A stretch of 64,000 bases of DNA, taken from contig NZ_CP139971.1 in NCBI RefSeq assembly GCF_034424545.1, forward strand, positions 744,001 through 808,000. The letters are read 5' to 3'. The translations under genes were made by a program, and so were the position numbers. This DNA is from Trinickia caryophylli (GTDB taxonomy: Bacteria; Pseudomonadota; Gammaproteobacteria; Burkholderiales; Burkholderiaceae). Positions 18,564 through 27,210 of the stretch are shown here, piece by piece. Each line of letters starts with the position of its first letter. Within the stretch, counting starts at the first letter, position 1. The notes beneath the pieces are model-generated. The model was not told where the DNA came from. It made no database searches and saw nothing but the letters and a program-made list of their open reading frames with translations.

Positions 18564-20804
18564 TTACGGCTTCCATCGATACATCAGCACCTTGGCCCGC
18601 GCGTCTTCCTCGGCGAGCAGCACATACTCGCCCGTGGGCAGCAGGGCTGCGCTGATGCCCATCTGGGTATCGATCCAGCCGCTCGTATTGCCCACGGTGG
18701 CATCGGGCGCGATCGCACCGACCTGCTGCCCCGTACGCGCATCGTAGACGTCGAGCCTGGCGGTCGGCGCCTCGCCGACGAACACGTAGTTGCCCGCCTG
18801 CGCAACGGCGACCGGAAACAGCGCCGGGCTGGACGCCGGATTGAACGGCAGCGGGACGACATACTGCAGCGCGGGCGCGCCGGAACTCCAATTGTCGTAG
18901 CGCGCGAGCACGCGGCCGACCGATTTCCAATAGCTGGAGTTGTACGGCGCCGTGCTCGTATAACCCGTGACGTACATGACGTCGTGCGCCGAATCGTAGA
19001 CGATGCGCGCGATCTTCGTGAACGGCTGCGGCATCGGGTACATCTTCGACGAGCTGTAGGAGTAGATCGGATTGCCGAACGAGTCGAGGCCCTGCAACGG
19101 CATCTCGCGAATACCGCTATTGCCTGTCGCAAGCCAAACGTTCGCGGCATCGTCGACCCACCAATAGGCGTTGTAGACCGAGTTGCCCGTCGAGGAATTC
19201 GAGGTGATTTCGGCCGCCTGCACGGCACCGTCACCGCTCACGTCGCGCCACATCCACTCACCGTAGGTCGGTTGCCCCGACGGCCAGGTGCCCGGAATCG
19301 GGTTTTGCGAGATCAACCCTGAGGGAACGGCAACTTCGCCGTCCGTGCTCGAATTGAAGCGATAAATGCTGAGGTAGTGCGAGTACATGTCCTGGGTGAA
19401 CATGAACCGCGCGCCGTTGATGCGGCGAACGAGCGGCTGGCCGCGCACATTGCGGGTGGTGTGCAGTGCAGGATCGTCCGGATAACGGAACCGGTTGAGC
19501 GTGAAGCCCGCATAGGTCCAGTCCTGTCCGGCCGACGCCGAGTAGTTCATCTTGAAGTGCTTCGAGCCGCTGAAGACGTCGGTCGGCGAAGCGGGATCGA
19601 TGGCGGCTCCGTCGACGAACAGCAGCCCCTGCACACGCCAGTTCAGCGCCTTCGAGTACCAGTTGTAGCTCTCGATGACCGTGCCCTCGCCCGTATAGCC
19701 CGAGCCGAACGGACGCGGCCCAGCGCCGTTCTGCGCGACATAGAAGTTGCCGCTCTTGTCGAAGCCGATGCCGGTCGTGCCATTGAAGCGCCAGTTGCCG
19801 GGCACGCCCACGGTCGGCGCGAAAATGCCGTAACGCGCGCCGATACCCGTCACCGGTGTAACGGTGCCCGAGGCATCCCGGCTGTAGACGAGAATCTGCT
19901 GCGAAGGGCCGCCGTCGGCAATGAACAATTGCCCCGAGGGCGAGAGTGTGATGTCGACAGGAATCGCACCGCGCGGCAGCGAAACCGTGCCGGGCAACGC
20001 CGCGCCCTTCGCGGAGTAATGCGCGATCGTGCGGCCGGACGCCGAAGTCAGGTTCTGGATCACCCACAGCGATCCATCCGTATCGACGAGAATGCGGCCC
20101 GGCGACGGCGCGCTCCACGAACGCAGCGGCGCCATCGTGTTCGCATCGAACACCTGGATCTGGTTCGTATAGGTGTTCGCGACATAGAGTTCGGTGCTCG
20201 TGGCTGCGAGCCCCCGCACGCCGGCATCGGTGCCCGTCGGTACCACGTTCAGGGTGAGGAAGCTGTTCTTGGCCGGATTGTTCAGATTGCCGACGCCGGT
20301 CGCGAACGGCGCACCCTGCGTAATGTTCGCGATGTTGCGGCGCGTGATGCCGAACCAGACCGACCCGTTCGGCGGATACCCGCTGCCCACGAGCTTGCCG
20401 CTTTCATTGCCGATGGAAGCCGCTGCGTACAGGTAAGAACCGTTCACGGCCACCGCGTCGCCGCCCGTGTTCCCCCATCCGTGCGTCTGCCCCGCATAGG
20501 CGGTCTTGTTGCCCGCCTTATAGGCGCTGATTTCGCTGCCGCTCTCGTCCCACGGCGAATTGGTGTACACCGTGCCGTCCAGCCCGACCGCGATCGCTTC
20601 CACGTCGAGCTGCACCCATTTGCCGTCGCCGAAGCCGAACGTGTTGCCGATCCAGGTGGTCTTGTACGAGAGAGTGGTTGTTTGGGCCATCGATGCGGCA
20701 GGCACCAAGGCCGCAAGCATGAGTGCCGAGGCGCATGCCCTGCGCGCCTTTTGGACAAAAGCGTCCCCGCGCCGCGCTTTTGCGTGGCGAATATTGTCTT
20801 TCAT
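18564..20804 (-). CDS. Large secreted beta-propeller (NHL-like) protein of unknown function
   Basis: A 746-residue protein with a signal peptide (ACASALMLAALVPAASMAQ). The mature chain is rich in G, S, T, Y and W and carries repeated blade-like segments: VEAIAVGLDGTVYTN, VRGLAATSTELYVANTYTN, PVDITLSPSGQLFIADGG, GIGFDKSGNFYVAQNGAG and PVAVAQAGNYVFVG, as in NHL/SMP-30-like propellers. Near residues 518-530 lies WRDVSGDGAVQAAEI, which fits a single EF-hand or dockerin-like calcium loop. No catalytic motif was identified. No obvious operon partner lies next to it. It may act as an exported lyase or binding protein. Confidence 0.8.
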   Translation of the reverse strand: MKDNIRHAKARRGDAFVQKARRACASALMLAALVPAASMAQTTTLSYKTTWIGNTFGFGDGKWVQLDVEAIAVGLDGTVYTNSPWDESGSEISAYKAGNKTAYAGQTHGWGNTGGDAVAVNGSYLYAAASIGNESGKLVGSGYPPNGSVWFGITRRNIANITQGAPFATGVGNLNNPAKNSFLTLNVVPTGTDAGVRGLAATSTELYVANTYTNQIQVFDANTMAPLRSWSAPSPGRILVDTDGSLWVIQNLTSASGRTIAHYSAKGAALPGTVSLPRGAIPVDITLSPSGQLFIADGGPSQQILVYSRDASGTVTPVTGIGARYGIFAPTVGVPGNWRFNGTTGIGFDKSGNFYVAQNGAGPRPFGSGYTGEGTVIESYNWYSKALNWRVQGLLFVDGAAIDPASPTDVFSGSKHFKMNYSASAGQDWTYAGFTLNRFRYPDDPALHTTRNVRGQPLVRRINGARFMFTQDMYSHYLSIYRFNSSTDGEVAVPSGLISQNPIPGTWPSGQPTYGEWMWRDVSGDGAVQAAEITSNSSTGNSVYNAYWWVDDAANVWLATGNSGIREMPLQGLDSFGNPIYSYSSSKMYPMPQPFTKIARIVYDSAHDVMYVTGYTSTAPYNSSYWKSVGRVLARYDNWSSGAPALQYVVPLPFNPASSPALFPVAVAQAGNYVFVGEAPTARLDVYDARTGQQVGAIAPDATVGNTSGWIDTQMGISAALLPTGEYVLLAEEDARAKVLMYRWKP

Positions 20805-21307
20805 GGTCTTCCCGCGTAACCGGCGTCCCGCGCATCCAATTGCTTAGGACTGCCAAACGTTTGCTCTTTGTCTTGACCCGTTCTCGATCGGCAACGACGA
20901 ATCGAAGCCGAGCACCGGCCCGATCCATGGGCTCGAGCAACGATCGAAGTTGAGCTTGAAACCGTGAACGCGCCGGTGGAGATCACCGGAAGAGCACGCC
21001 CGTCGCGAGGATCCACTGGGCCAGTGGTGAGACGACGGTTTGGCGTATCGGATACAGCTTGGACGCGAAGCCCGGTAAAGCTTACAACCGAGAGCGGATC
21101 ATCCCTTTCGGTAACAGAGAGTATTACCTGTTAGTTTGTGTAACAGAATCGGCACGGGCCGCAACGTCACGTCAGATAAGGCAACGTTCGGTAGGATTTA
21201 TCTGACATAACCGATGCAATCGGTCATTGTTGCACGCATGGCGCGGCAAGGCTTGCACCCGCCGCGAACGGCGGGATGTGCTTGCGGCAGGTGCAATAGA
21301 GAGGCGT
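20805..21307. other. Gene-free stretch upstream of the propeller gene
   Basis: 503 bases. It contains a cluster of hexamers TAACAG (21112-21117), CTGTTA (21128-21133) and TAACAG (21141-21146), and a separate long inverted repeat (next entry). These are possible operators for the propeller gene, whose start lies about 310 bases away. No gene was recognised. Confidence 0.5.
21171..21206. repeat. Inverted repeat GTCAGATAA / TTATCTGAC
   Basis: Nine-base arms at 21171-21179 and 21198-21206 match perfectly across an 18-base loop. There is no T-run. It lies 102 bases downstream of the NnrU-like gene stop and about 370 bases upstream of the propeller gene start, so it could be an operator or an RNA hairpin. 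Confidence 0.5.
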
Positions 21308-21886
21308 TCAGCCGAGCGGTTTCACGCCGATCAGCCAGCCGTGAAGCAGGAATGCGAAGGCGGCCCATGCGAGCAGGCCAATCACCACCGTGCGGACATC
21401 GGCGGACATGGTTCCAACGGGATAGCGGACGCCCGCGACGCGGTCACGACGCCGCCAGACCAGATAGCCGGCGGCCGCCCAGACGAGAAAAGCGCCGAAC
21501 AGCACGACAGCCTGTGCGGCCCCATTCGCGAGCAGATGACCGAAAGCCCACACGGCAACGCCCGCGTACATCGGATGGCCGACCATCTGCTTGATCCGAT
21601 TGCGCGGTATATACGCGGCCGCGATGAGAATGAACGCAACGAGCACCAGCAACGCCGTCAGGTGACGCACACCGGGCGGCGGCACCCAAAGCCAATGCGG
21701 GCTGTGGCGTGCGATGCCGTACCCCCAAACGATCAGCGCGAAACCGATTGCGGACGAAAGGGAGTAAATGCCTTTCCAACGCTGCTCGCCGAGGCGTGCA
21801 AACTGCGCATCGCGCCAGGGAGCGGCCACGAGCCGCACCGAATGCGTACCGAGGAATATCAGCAACCCGAGAATCATCGTCCCCAC
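21308..21886 (-). CDS. NnrU family membrane protein
   Basis: A 192-residue integral membrane protein. ILGLLIFLGTHSVRLVA, WKGIYSLSSAIGFALIVWGYG, RNRIKQMVGHPMYAGVAVWAFGHLLANG are typical of the NnrU domain, a relative of isoprenylcysteine methyltransferase-like proteins linked to nitric-oxide reduction in some bacteria. No nitrogen-oxide genes are adjacent, so the role is open. AGGAG five bases before a GTG at 21886 favours that start over the ATG nine bases inside. The long open frame continuing upstream is antisense-like shadow of the M20 gene in another frame. Confidence 0.85.
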   Translation of the reverse strand: MGTMILGLLIFLGTHSVRLVAAPWRDAQFARLGEQRWKGIYSLSSAIGFALIVWGYGIARHSPHWLWVPPPGVRHLTALLVLVAFILIAAAYIPRNRIKQMVGHPMYAGVAVWAFGHLLANGAAQAVVLFGAFLVWAAAGYLVWRRRDRVAGVRYPVGTMSADVRTVVIGLLAWAAFAFLLHGWLIGVKPLG

Positions 21887-21972
21887 GTCGGCTCCTTTTT
21901 TTCGTTCTACCCGCCGCTCTTCAGGCAGTCGGCGGGGCATACGGTATCGTGTACGACGATTTCGGGCAAGGC

Positions 21973-23430
21973 TCAAGGCGCCGCAGCAATCACCTGTGCC
22001 ATTGCTGCCGTGAGTCGCTTCGCGAACGGCACGTGCAAAAACTCGTTCGGCCCGTGCGCGTTCGATTTCGGGCCGAGTACGCCGCACACGACAAATTGCG
22101 ACTCCGGAAATCCGGCCTGCAAAACGTTCATGAGCGGAATCGTCCCGCCCTGGCCGATGAAGGCGCACGATGCACCGAAGTGCGCCTGCGACGCATGCTC
22201 GAGCGCATCGGCAAGCCATGGCGCCAGTTCCGGCGCATTCCAGCCGTTGGCCGCGCTCGCATCGGGCTTGAACGTCACCTTGGCGTTGTACGGCGGATCG
22301 AGTTCGAGCAGCGCCTTCAACTCGCCAACGGCCGATGCCGCATCGACGAGCGGCGGCAGCCGCAGGGAGAGCTTGAACGCCGTGCGCGGCCGCAAGACGT
22401 TGCCGGCATTCGCGAGCGAAGGCAGGCCCTGTGCGCCGGTGACCGAAAGCGAGGGGCGCCATGTCGCGTTCAGCAGCGCCTCGCGCGGGTCGGCCGTGAC
22501 GGGCAGCACCGGCTTGCCGTCCTGCCCGCACGCCCAGGGCGCCGGCTTCCAGACGCTTTCGCCGAGAATGCGCGCCGTCACGTCCGTCTCGCGCAGCCGT
22601 TCGGCGGGAATCGGGCAGTGGAACGCGGCAGGCAACAGGCGGCCCGAGCCGGCATCCTCCAGACGCTCGAAAAGCTGCCGCATGATGCGGAAACTCGACG
22701 GTACGATGCCGCCGTATGAGCCGGAATGCACTCCCTCGTCGAGCACTTCCACCTCGAGCGCACCGGCCACCAGCCCACGCAGCGACGTCGTGAGCCACAA
22801 CTGATCGTAATTGCCGGCCCCCGAGTCGAGGCAGACGACGAGGCTCACGTTACCGAGCCTGTCACGCAGTGCGTCGACGTAAGGCAGGAGGTCGCCACTG
22901 CCCGACTCCTCGGAAGTCTCGATCAGCCCCACGCAGCGTGGCCGCTCGATTCCCTGGGCGTCGAGCGCCGCCAATGCGCACACGCTCGCGTAGACGGCAT
23001 AGCCGTCGTCGGCCCCACCGCGGCCGTAAAGCTTGCCGTCCTCGTATTTCGGCTGCCAGGGGCCCAGGTCGCTACGCCAGCCCTCGAACTCCGGCTGCTT
23101 GTCGAGGTGGCCGTAAAGTACGATCGTGTCGCCGCTGCCGGCGCGCGTGGCCGGCGTTTCGAAAAAGATCACCGGTGTGCGGCCCGGCAGTTTCACGATT
23201 TCGACTTTCAGGCCTTGCACGCGCTGAGTTTCGGCCCAACGAGCCGCATCGGCCACAACGCGATCGAGATAACCATGCCGGGCCCAGTCGGCATCGAACG
23301 CAGGACTCTTGGCGGGAATGGCGATGTAGTCGGTCAGGGCCGGGACGATCTCGTCGTCCCACTTGCGCTCGACGAACGCGGCAAGCGCGTCCCGGTCCAG
23401 TTGCTGGTGCATCGCGGCAGCGTCAGTCAT
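21973..23430 (-). CDS. M20 family dipeptidase / metallopeptidase
   Basis: A 485-residue cytosolic zinc peptidase. Metal-site blocks appear in order: LYGHLDKQPEF, RGGADDGYAVYASV and IETSEESGSGDL, with the inserted dimerisation domain after GLVAGALEVEVLDEGVHSG and the C-terminal HGPNEFLHV supplying the final histidine. The relatives are dipeptidases of the CNDP/ArgE-like branch. The ATG at 23430 (MTDAAAM) is taken; an upstream in-frame ATG adds seven residues. The M20 and NnrU-like genes are 86 bases apart and may be co-transcribed. Confidence 0.92.
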   Translation of the reverse strand: MTDAAAMHQQLDRDALAAFVERKWDDEIVPALTDYIAIPAKSPAFDADWARHGYLDRVVADAARWAETQRVQGLKVEIVKLPGRTPVIFFETPATRAGSGDTIVLYGHLDKQPEFEGWRSDLGPWQPKYEDGKLYGRGGADDGYAVYASVCALAALDAQGIERPRCVGLIETSEESGSGDLLPYVDALRDRLGNVSLVVCLDSGAGNYDQLWLTTSLRGLVAGALEVEVLDEGVHSGSYGGIVPSSFRIMRQLFERLEDAGSGRLLPAAFHCPIPAERLRETDVTARILGESVWKPAPWACGQDGKPVLPVTADPREALLNATWRPSLSVTGAQGLPSLANAGNVLRPRTAFKLSLRLPPLVDAASAVGELKALLELDPPYNAKVTFKPDASAANGWNAPELAPWLADALEHASQAHFGASCAFIGQGGTIPLMNVLQAGFPESQFVVCGVLGPKSNAHGPNEFLHVPFAKRLTAAMAQVIAAAP

Positions 23431-23535
23431 GTCCCAAACCCAATCGGTCAAAGCGACATGATAGTGCGGAGCCTCACCCTCTGCAGAGATGCGTCAAACG
23501 CGCGACAATCGCAACACCTGTCGACAGGAGTGCTC

Positions 23536-23859
23536 ATGTCCGACGCCATCGTAATGGAAGTGGTCGAAGTGCTGGCCGCCCTCGCGTTTTATTTCCTGCC
23601 CGCCATCGTGGCGGATCACCGCCATCGGCACGACATGCTGACCCTCGCGCTGTTCAATGCCTGCCTCGGCTGGACGGTGTTCGGCTGGATCATCGCGCTC
23701 TACTGGGCCTGGCTGCCCAATCCGCCCGCCGATATCGCCGGAGACATCGTACGCAAGCAGCGCTTGCTCAGCATGCGGATATTCTCCGAGGGGCTTGCCG
23801 CGCGCGTCGCACGCCGCGCCGCCGGCCGGCGCGCCGAACGACCGGGTAAAGCCGGCTGA
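23536..23859 (+). CDS. Superinfection immunity-like small membrane protein
   Basis: A 107-residue protein with two hydrophobic helices: VLAALAFYFLPAIVAD and LTLALFNACLGWTVFGWIIALYWAW. This two-helix pattern with a short loop (HRHRHD) and LPNPP after the second helix matches the superinfection-immunity (Imm_superinfect) family, named after phage T4 Imm, which blocks DNA entry of related phage. Chromosomal members are common and mostly uncharacterised. A strong ACAGGAG sits five bases before the ATG. A basic tail (RVARRAAGRRAER) faces the cytoplasm. Confidence 0.8.
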   Translation: MSDAIVMEVVEVLAALAFYFLPAIVADHRHRHDMLTLALFNACLGWTVFGWIIALYWAWLPNPPADIAGDIVRKQRLLSMRIFSEGLAARVARRAAGRRAERPGKAG

Positions 23860-23883
23860 GGCAGCCGGCCTTTCCTGCCCGAT

Positions 23884-24153
23884 TCAGGCATTCGTGCCGG
23901 TTGCACCGACGTAGCCGCGCAAACGGACGAGGCCCGGCGAGATCGATCGCGGCTCGCGCGCGAGCGCGTCTCTCAGAAACTGTTCCTGGCGCAATTCACC
24001 CTGTTCGTCGAACCATTGACACAGCAGCCAATCGCCACCGCCGTCGTTCGCGGCGCCCACAAATGTCACGGTCATGCGTGCGCCGCCGGTCTTGAGTGTA
24101 ACGACGTCACCCGCACAAAATTGGTCCTGCCGATCAAAAGTGCCCGTAAGCAT
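23884..24153 (-). CDS. YodC-like (DUF2158) protein
   Basis: An 89-residue protein. GDVVTLKTGGARMTV followed by WLLCQWFDEQGELRQEQF matches the small YodC/DUF2158 fold (SH3-like beta barrel), function unknown. It is convergent with the superinfection-immunity-like gene, with 24 bases between stops. Confidence 0.8.
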   Translation of the reverse strand: MLTGTFDRQDQFCAGDVVTLKTGGARMTVTFVGAANDGGGDWLLCQWFDEQGELRQEQFLRDALAREPRSISPGLVRLRGYVGATGTNA

Positions 24154-24719
24154 GTGTGCTCCGTCGAAAGCATCGAATATCGCTCATACCGGAATGTGCG
24201 CCGGCGAACGGAAACGGCTTTTATCCCCGTTGGCCCATCGAGTTAATCATCGATGGCAGGTAGAGACTAACAATAGAATTTTTATTCTACAAGCGGTTTC
24301 AGGGAAAACCACAGCCAGCGCTTGCGCATTCGGACTTATTCGACGTTAGCCCGTCTGTTCGCGCCATAATCCGCGATGCTTGATATGGAAACAGGGCCGG
24401 AGCTTAACGAAAGCGAAACAATAGCACTTTTGGGGCTCCGATCTCGACCATTTCAGATACCTGTGCAGTCGGATCATATGCAGACACGCATATTCACGCC
24501 TCGAAAACGATCCGCCATTTAAAAAGGATACGCAGATCCATTACATTTGTTTTGATCGAGATCAAATGCCCGGGGACGACGTTTTCACAGATAAACGAGC
24601 AATTCACCGTTGCAGCCGATGTAAACGTTCTCATCTGGATTACTGGCCGAATTGGCCATCCGATTCGGCCATCCGACTCGCCATTACCGCCGCGCACTTG
24701 CCTGGGTACCCCCTTTTAT
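24154..24719. other. Long gene-free, AT-richer stretch
   Basis: 566 bases between the start of the YodC-like gene and the end of the helicase gene. Base composition is lower in GC than the flanks. It carries one perfect FNR/Anr-type box (24552-24565). Short open frames are present but none has a ribosome-binding site or recognisable protein; a small RNA is possible. Confidence 0.55.
24552..24565. promoter_or_regulatory. FNR/Anr-type box TTGAT-N4-ATCAA
   Basis: TTGATCGAGATCAA is a perfect copy of the CRP/FNR-family oxygen-responsive consensus. The nearest protein start it could serve is the YodC-like gene about 400 bases away, so the target is unclear. Confidence 0.6.
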
Positions 24720-26390
24720 TCAGTCGGCTAGTCGCAATTGCGTTGCCGCCCGCTGCGACGCAACGACGATCAGCTTCATCGCCGCTCGCGTCGCGCCGAC
24801 GAAAAGCTTGCGGGCCGTGCGCTCGTCGAAGACGTCGAAATCGACCTCCGTCAGCACCACGCAGGGCGCCGACTGCCCCTTGAAGCGGTAGATCGATTCG
24901 AGCAGCACATCCCCGTCCCTATATTCGGGGTTGCCGAACAGGTCGTACTTGCCCGTGAAACTCTTCACCCGGTGCGGACCCAACTGCTCGACGGACGTGA
25001 ACGCCGAGGCCTCCCGCCCGCGAAAGGACAGCACGGCAATGTCCTGCTTCCGGAAGCCGAACGCCAGCGCCTGCGTGATTGCCCGCTTCGTGGCCTCGAT
25101 CGCGCCACCCGGCACGGTTTCGTCATAGCTCGTGACAACCATCTGCGAACCGCCGAACGGACTTCCCGATGCAAGTCCTTGCGCATACGGTACCGCTGCA
25201 CCCACCTTGTCGCGTACGTAATCGAGAATGTCACGCGGGCTTCGGTAATTGGTCGTCTCCGTCAACACGGTCCAGCCCGGCAAGGCGACGGGTTCGCGCA
25301 TATAGAGATTCTGCAGCGGATCCTCGAGCCACCACCAGGCGCCGTCCGGCCGCAGGAGCCGGCCCAGCGCGTCCACCCACGGTTCTTGAAAGTCCTGACC
25401 TTCGTCGACGATGAGCACATCGAAACGCAAGTTCTCCCCGATCGGGGCACGCGCGAATTCAAGCTCGAGCTGCGCGAAAACGCCGGCCGACTGGAAATCG
25501 GGTGCCCGGCCCACGTCGCGGGCCACCCAGTCGCAGAGCTGGTGATAATTGGCCACCTTCACGCCCTCCGGCGCGACACGCGCGATGTGGTCCGCCAGCG
25601 GCCGGTTGAAGCAGACGTAAAGCGCCCGCTTGCCGGCGAATGCCGCATCCTTCATGACCTGGATGGCAAGCTGGGTCTTGCCCGAGCCAGCCGTGCCGAT
25701 CACGCGCAGCCGGAACGGCTCGAACTGCAGCCGGCGCGCCCAGGTGGCCAGGCCACCCGAGAGCCGCGTCACGAGCGTACCGGCCTGCCCCACGAGCGCA
25801 CTCGCATCGGGCGTGAGCGATAGCTCGTCGGCCAGGAAATGATGAATCTTGGAAGCGGACGCCAGCCGCGGCTCGTCGGGCGGCAGCGCCTCGACGATGG
25901 CCGCCACGAGCTGGTCCTTGCGCGTGGCATCGATGATCCGCTCAGGCGCGACACCGGCGATCGCCGCGTCTCTCACCACGTAGTCGGGGCAGTACAGCAA
26001 CGCTTCGATGCCGTAAGTGCCCGCACCGAACGCGGCCGTGAAGCGGCGGTGCAGCGATTCGGTCGTTCGCGCAAGTCCGATCGCGACATTGCGCTCGGTC
26101 TGGAGGTACACCTTGACGAGGCCCTTCGGCGTCTCGCGCAAAAAGCCCGCTTTCTGCTCCACGAGCAGGAGCCGGCCCGCGGGACTCACCACAACGAAAT
26201 CCGCTTCGCCGAATACGGAAAAACTCCCATTCAGACGGGTCCAATGCACGCCGTGATAGACGGTATAGTCTGCCGGCAACCCGGCTTCGAGCACGGCAAG
26301 CGTTTCGCGCTCGCGCTCGGCCGCGCCGGTGCGCTCGGCAGTGCCGGCGGCGGCCACGTTCTTCCAGTCGTCGGGGATGAGGCGGGCCAT
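24720..26390 (-). CDS. NERD-domain superfamily 1 DNA/RNA helicase
   Basis: A 556-residue protein. Residues ~30-130 contain a nuclease-related NERD-like block (GEADFVVVSPAGRLLLVEQKAG, with the D...E-x-K pattern). Then follows a UvrD-like helicase core: Walker A VIGTAGSGKTQLAIQ, Walker B VLIVDEGQDFQEPW, the Y-R motif NYRSPRDI and the C-terminal FKGQSAPCVVLTEVDF and LFVGATRAAMKL (motif VI). The role is probably DNA or RNA processing, possibly defence. GAGGAA nine bases before the ATG at 26390 supports that start. It stands alone, divergent from the GST gene. Confidence 0.88.
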   Translation of the reverse strand: MARLIPDDWKNVAAAGTAERTGAAERERETLAVLEAGLPADYTVYHGVHWTRLNGSFSVFGEADFVVVSPAGRLLLVEQKAGFLRETPKGLVKVYLQTERNVAIGLARTTESLHRRFTAAFGAGTYGIEALLYCPDYVVRDAAIAGVAPERIIDATRKDQLVAAIVEALPPDEPRLASASKIHHFLADELSLTPDASALVGQAGTLVTRLSGGLATWARRLQFEPFRLRVIGTAGSGKTQLAIQVMKDAAFAGKRALYVCFNRPLADHIARVAPEGVKVANYHQLCDWVARDVGRAPDFQSAGVFAQLELEFARAPIGENLRFDVLIVDEGQDFQEPWVDALGRLLRPDGAWWWLEDPLQNLYMREPVALPGWTVLTETTNYRSPRDILDYVRDKVGAAVPYAQGLASGSPFGGSQMVVTSYDETVPGGAIEATKRAITQALAFGFRKQDIAVLSFRGREASAFTSVEQLGPHRVKSFTGKYDLFGNPEYRDGDVLLESIYRFKGQSAPCVVLTEVDFDVFDERTARKLFVGATRAAMKLIVVASQRAATQLRLAD

Positions 26391-26499
26391 GGCGATCGAT
26401 TCCTCGCGGTGTGTTTTCGATTCGGCGTATTGTACAAACCGCGCGCGCTCGTCACCCATTTATGGCGAGGCGCTTTGATCCATCGGAGGAAAGATCAAG

Positions 26500-27126
26500 A
26501 TGTTGAAGATTTGGGGACGAACGAATTCGGTCAACGTGCAAAAGGTGCTCTGGTGCTGCGACGAACTGGGTCTGCCCTTCGAGCGCATCGACGCGGGGTT
26601 GCAATTCGGCCGTGTCGCGGATCCCGAGTATCTGGCGCTCAATCCGAACGGCCAGATCCCCACGCTCGTCGACGGTACCTATGTGTTGTGGGAGTCGAAC
26701 TCGATTCTGCGATATCTCGCGATGCAGTACGGGGCATCGAGTACGCTCTACCCTGCGGATCCGAAAACGCGGGCCAGCATCGACCGCTGGCTCGACTGGT
26801 CGCTCTCCGTGCTGCAGCCGGCGGAGCGCCCCGTCTTCGTCAGCGTCGTGCGCACGCGTGCGGAAGAACGCGACACGGCCAAGCTCGAAATGGATCTGCA
26901 GGTGCTCGTGAAACGTTGGAAGTTGCTCGACACGCACCTGCAGGGCCGCTTCCATGTGGAAGGCGACAAATTCACGCTCGCGGACATCGTGCTCGGTGCG
27001 TTCGCAAAACGCTGGTTCGGACTCGAGGGCGTCGAACGCGCGCCGATGCCGAGCCTCGCGCGCTGGTACCAGTTGCTCTCGCAGCGCGCATCGTTCAAGA
27101 AGCACGTCGATTATCCGCTGACGTAA
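26500..27126 (+). CDS. Glutathione S-transferase
   Basis: A 208-residue cytosolic GST. The thioredoxin-like N-domain shows WGRTNSVNVQKVLWC, the cis-proline NPNGQIPTL and the glutathione-gamma-glutamyl site ESNSILRYLA. The helical C-domain follows from about residue 85. The serine in TNSVNV is the expected activating residue of the bacterial beta/theta-like group. GGAGGAA is 11 bases before the ATG. Confidence 0.93.
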   Translation: MLKIWGRTNSVNVQKVLWCCDELGLPFERIDAGLQFGRVADPEYLALNPNGQIPTLVDGTYVLWESNSILRYLAMQYGASSTLYPADPKTRASIDRWLDWSLSVLQPAERPVFVSVVRTRAEERDTAKLEMDLQVLVKRWKLLDTHLQGRFHVEGDKFTLADIVLGAFAKRWFGLEGVERAPMPSLARWYQLLSQRASFKKHVDYPLT

Positions 27127-27127
27127 C

Positions 27128-27159
27128 GGACCATCGGATCGTCGGACCATCGGGCCGTC
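27128..27159. repeat. Short tandem repeat, 16-bp unit, two copies
   Basis: GGACCATCGGATCGTC (27128-27143) is followed at once by GGACCATCGGGCCGTC (27144-27159), with a third, diverged GC-rich unit after. It sits between convergent genes and has no evident role. Confidence 0.6.
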
Positions 27160-27210
27160 GGGCCCGCGGCCCGAGCCACCTCGGACCAGCCAATGACGGG
27201 CGCGGTGCGG

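Noticed and set aside
21887..22798. Upstream extension of the NnrU-like frame
   Set aside because: Overlaps the M20 peptidase gene on the same strand in another frame and has no recognisable sequence.
24566..24883. Short plus-strand frame after the FNR box
   Set aside because: No ribosome-binding site, overlaps the helicase gene 3' end, and composition is that of a shadow.
27128..27176. Short tandem repeats as a CRISPR-like array
   Set aside because: Units are contiguous without spacers and only two are well conserved.
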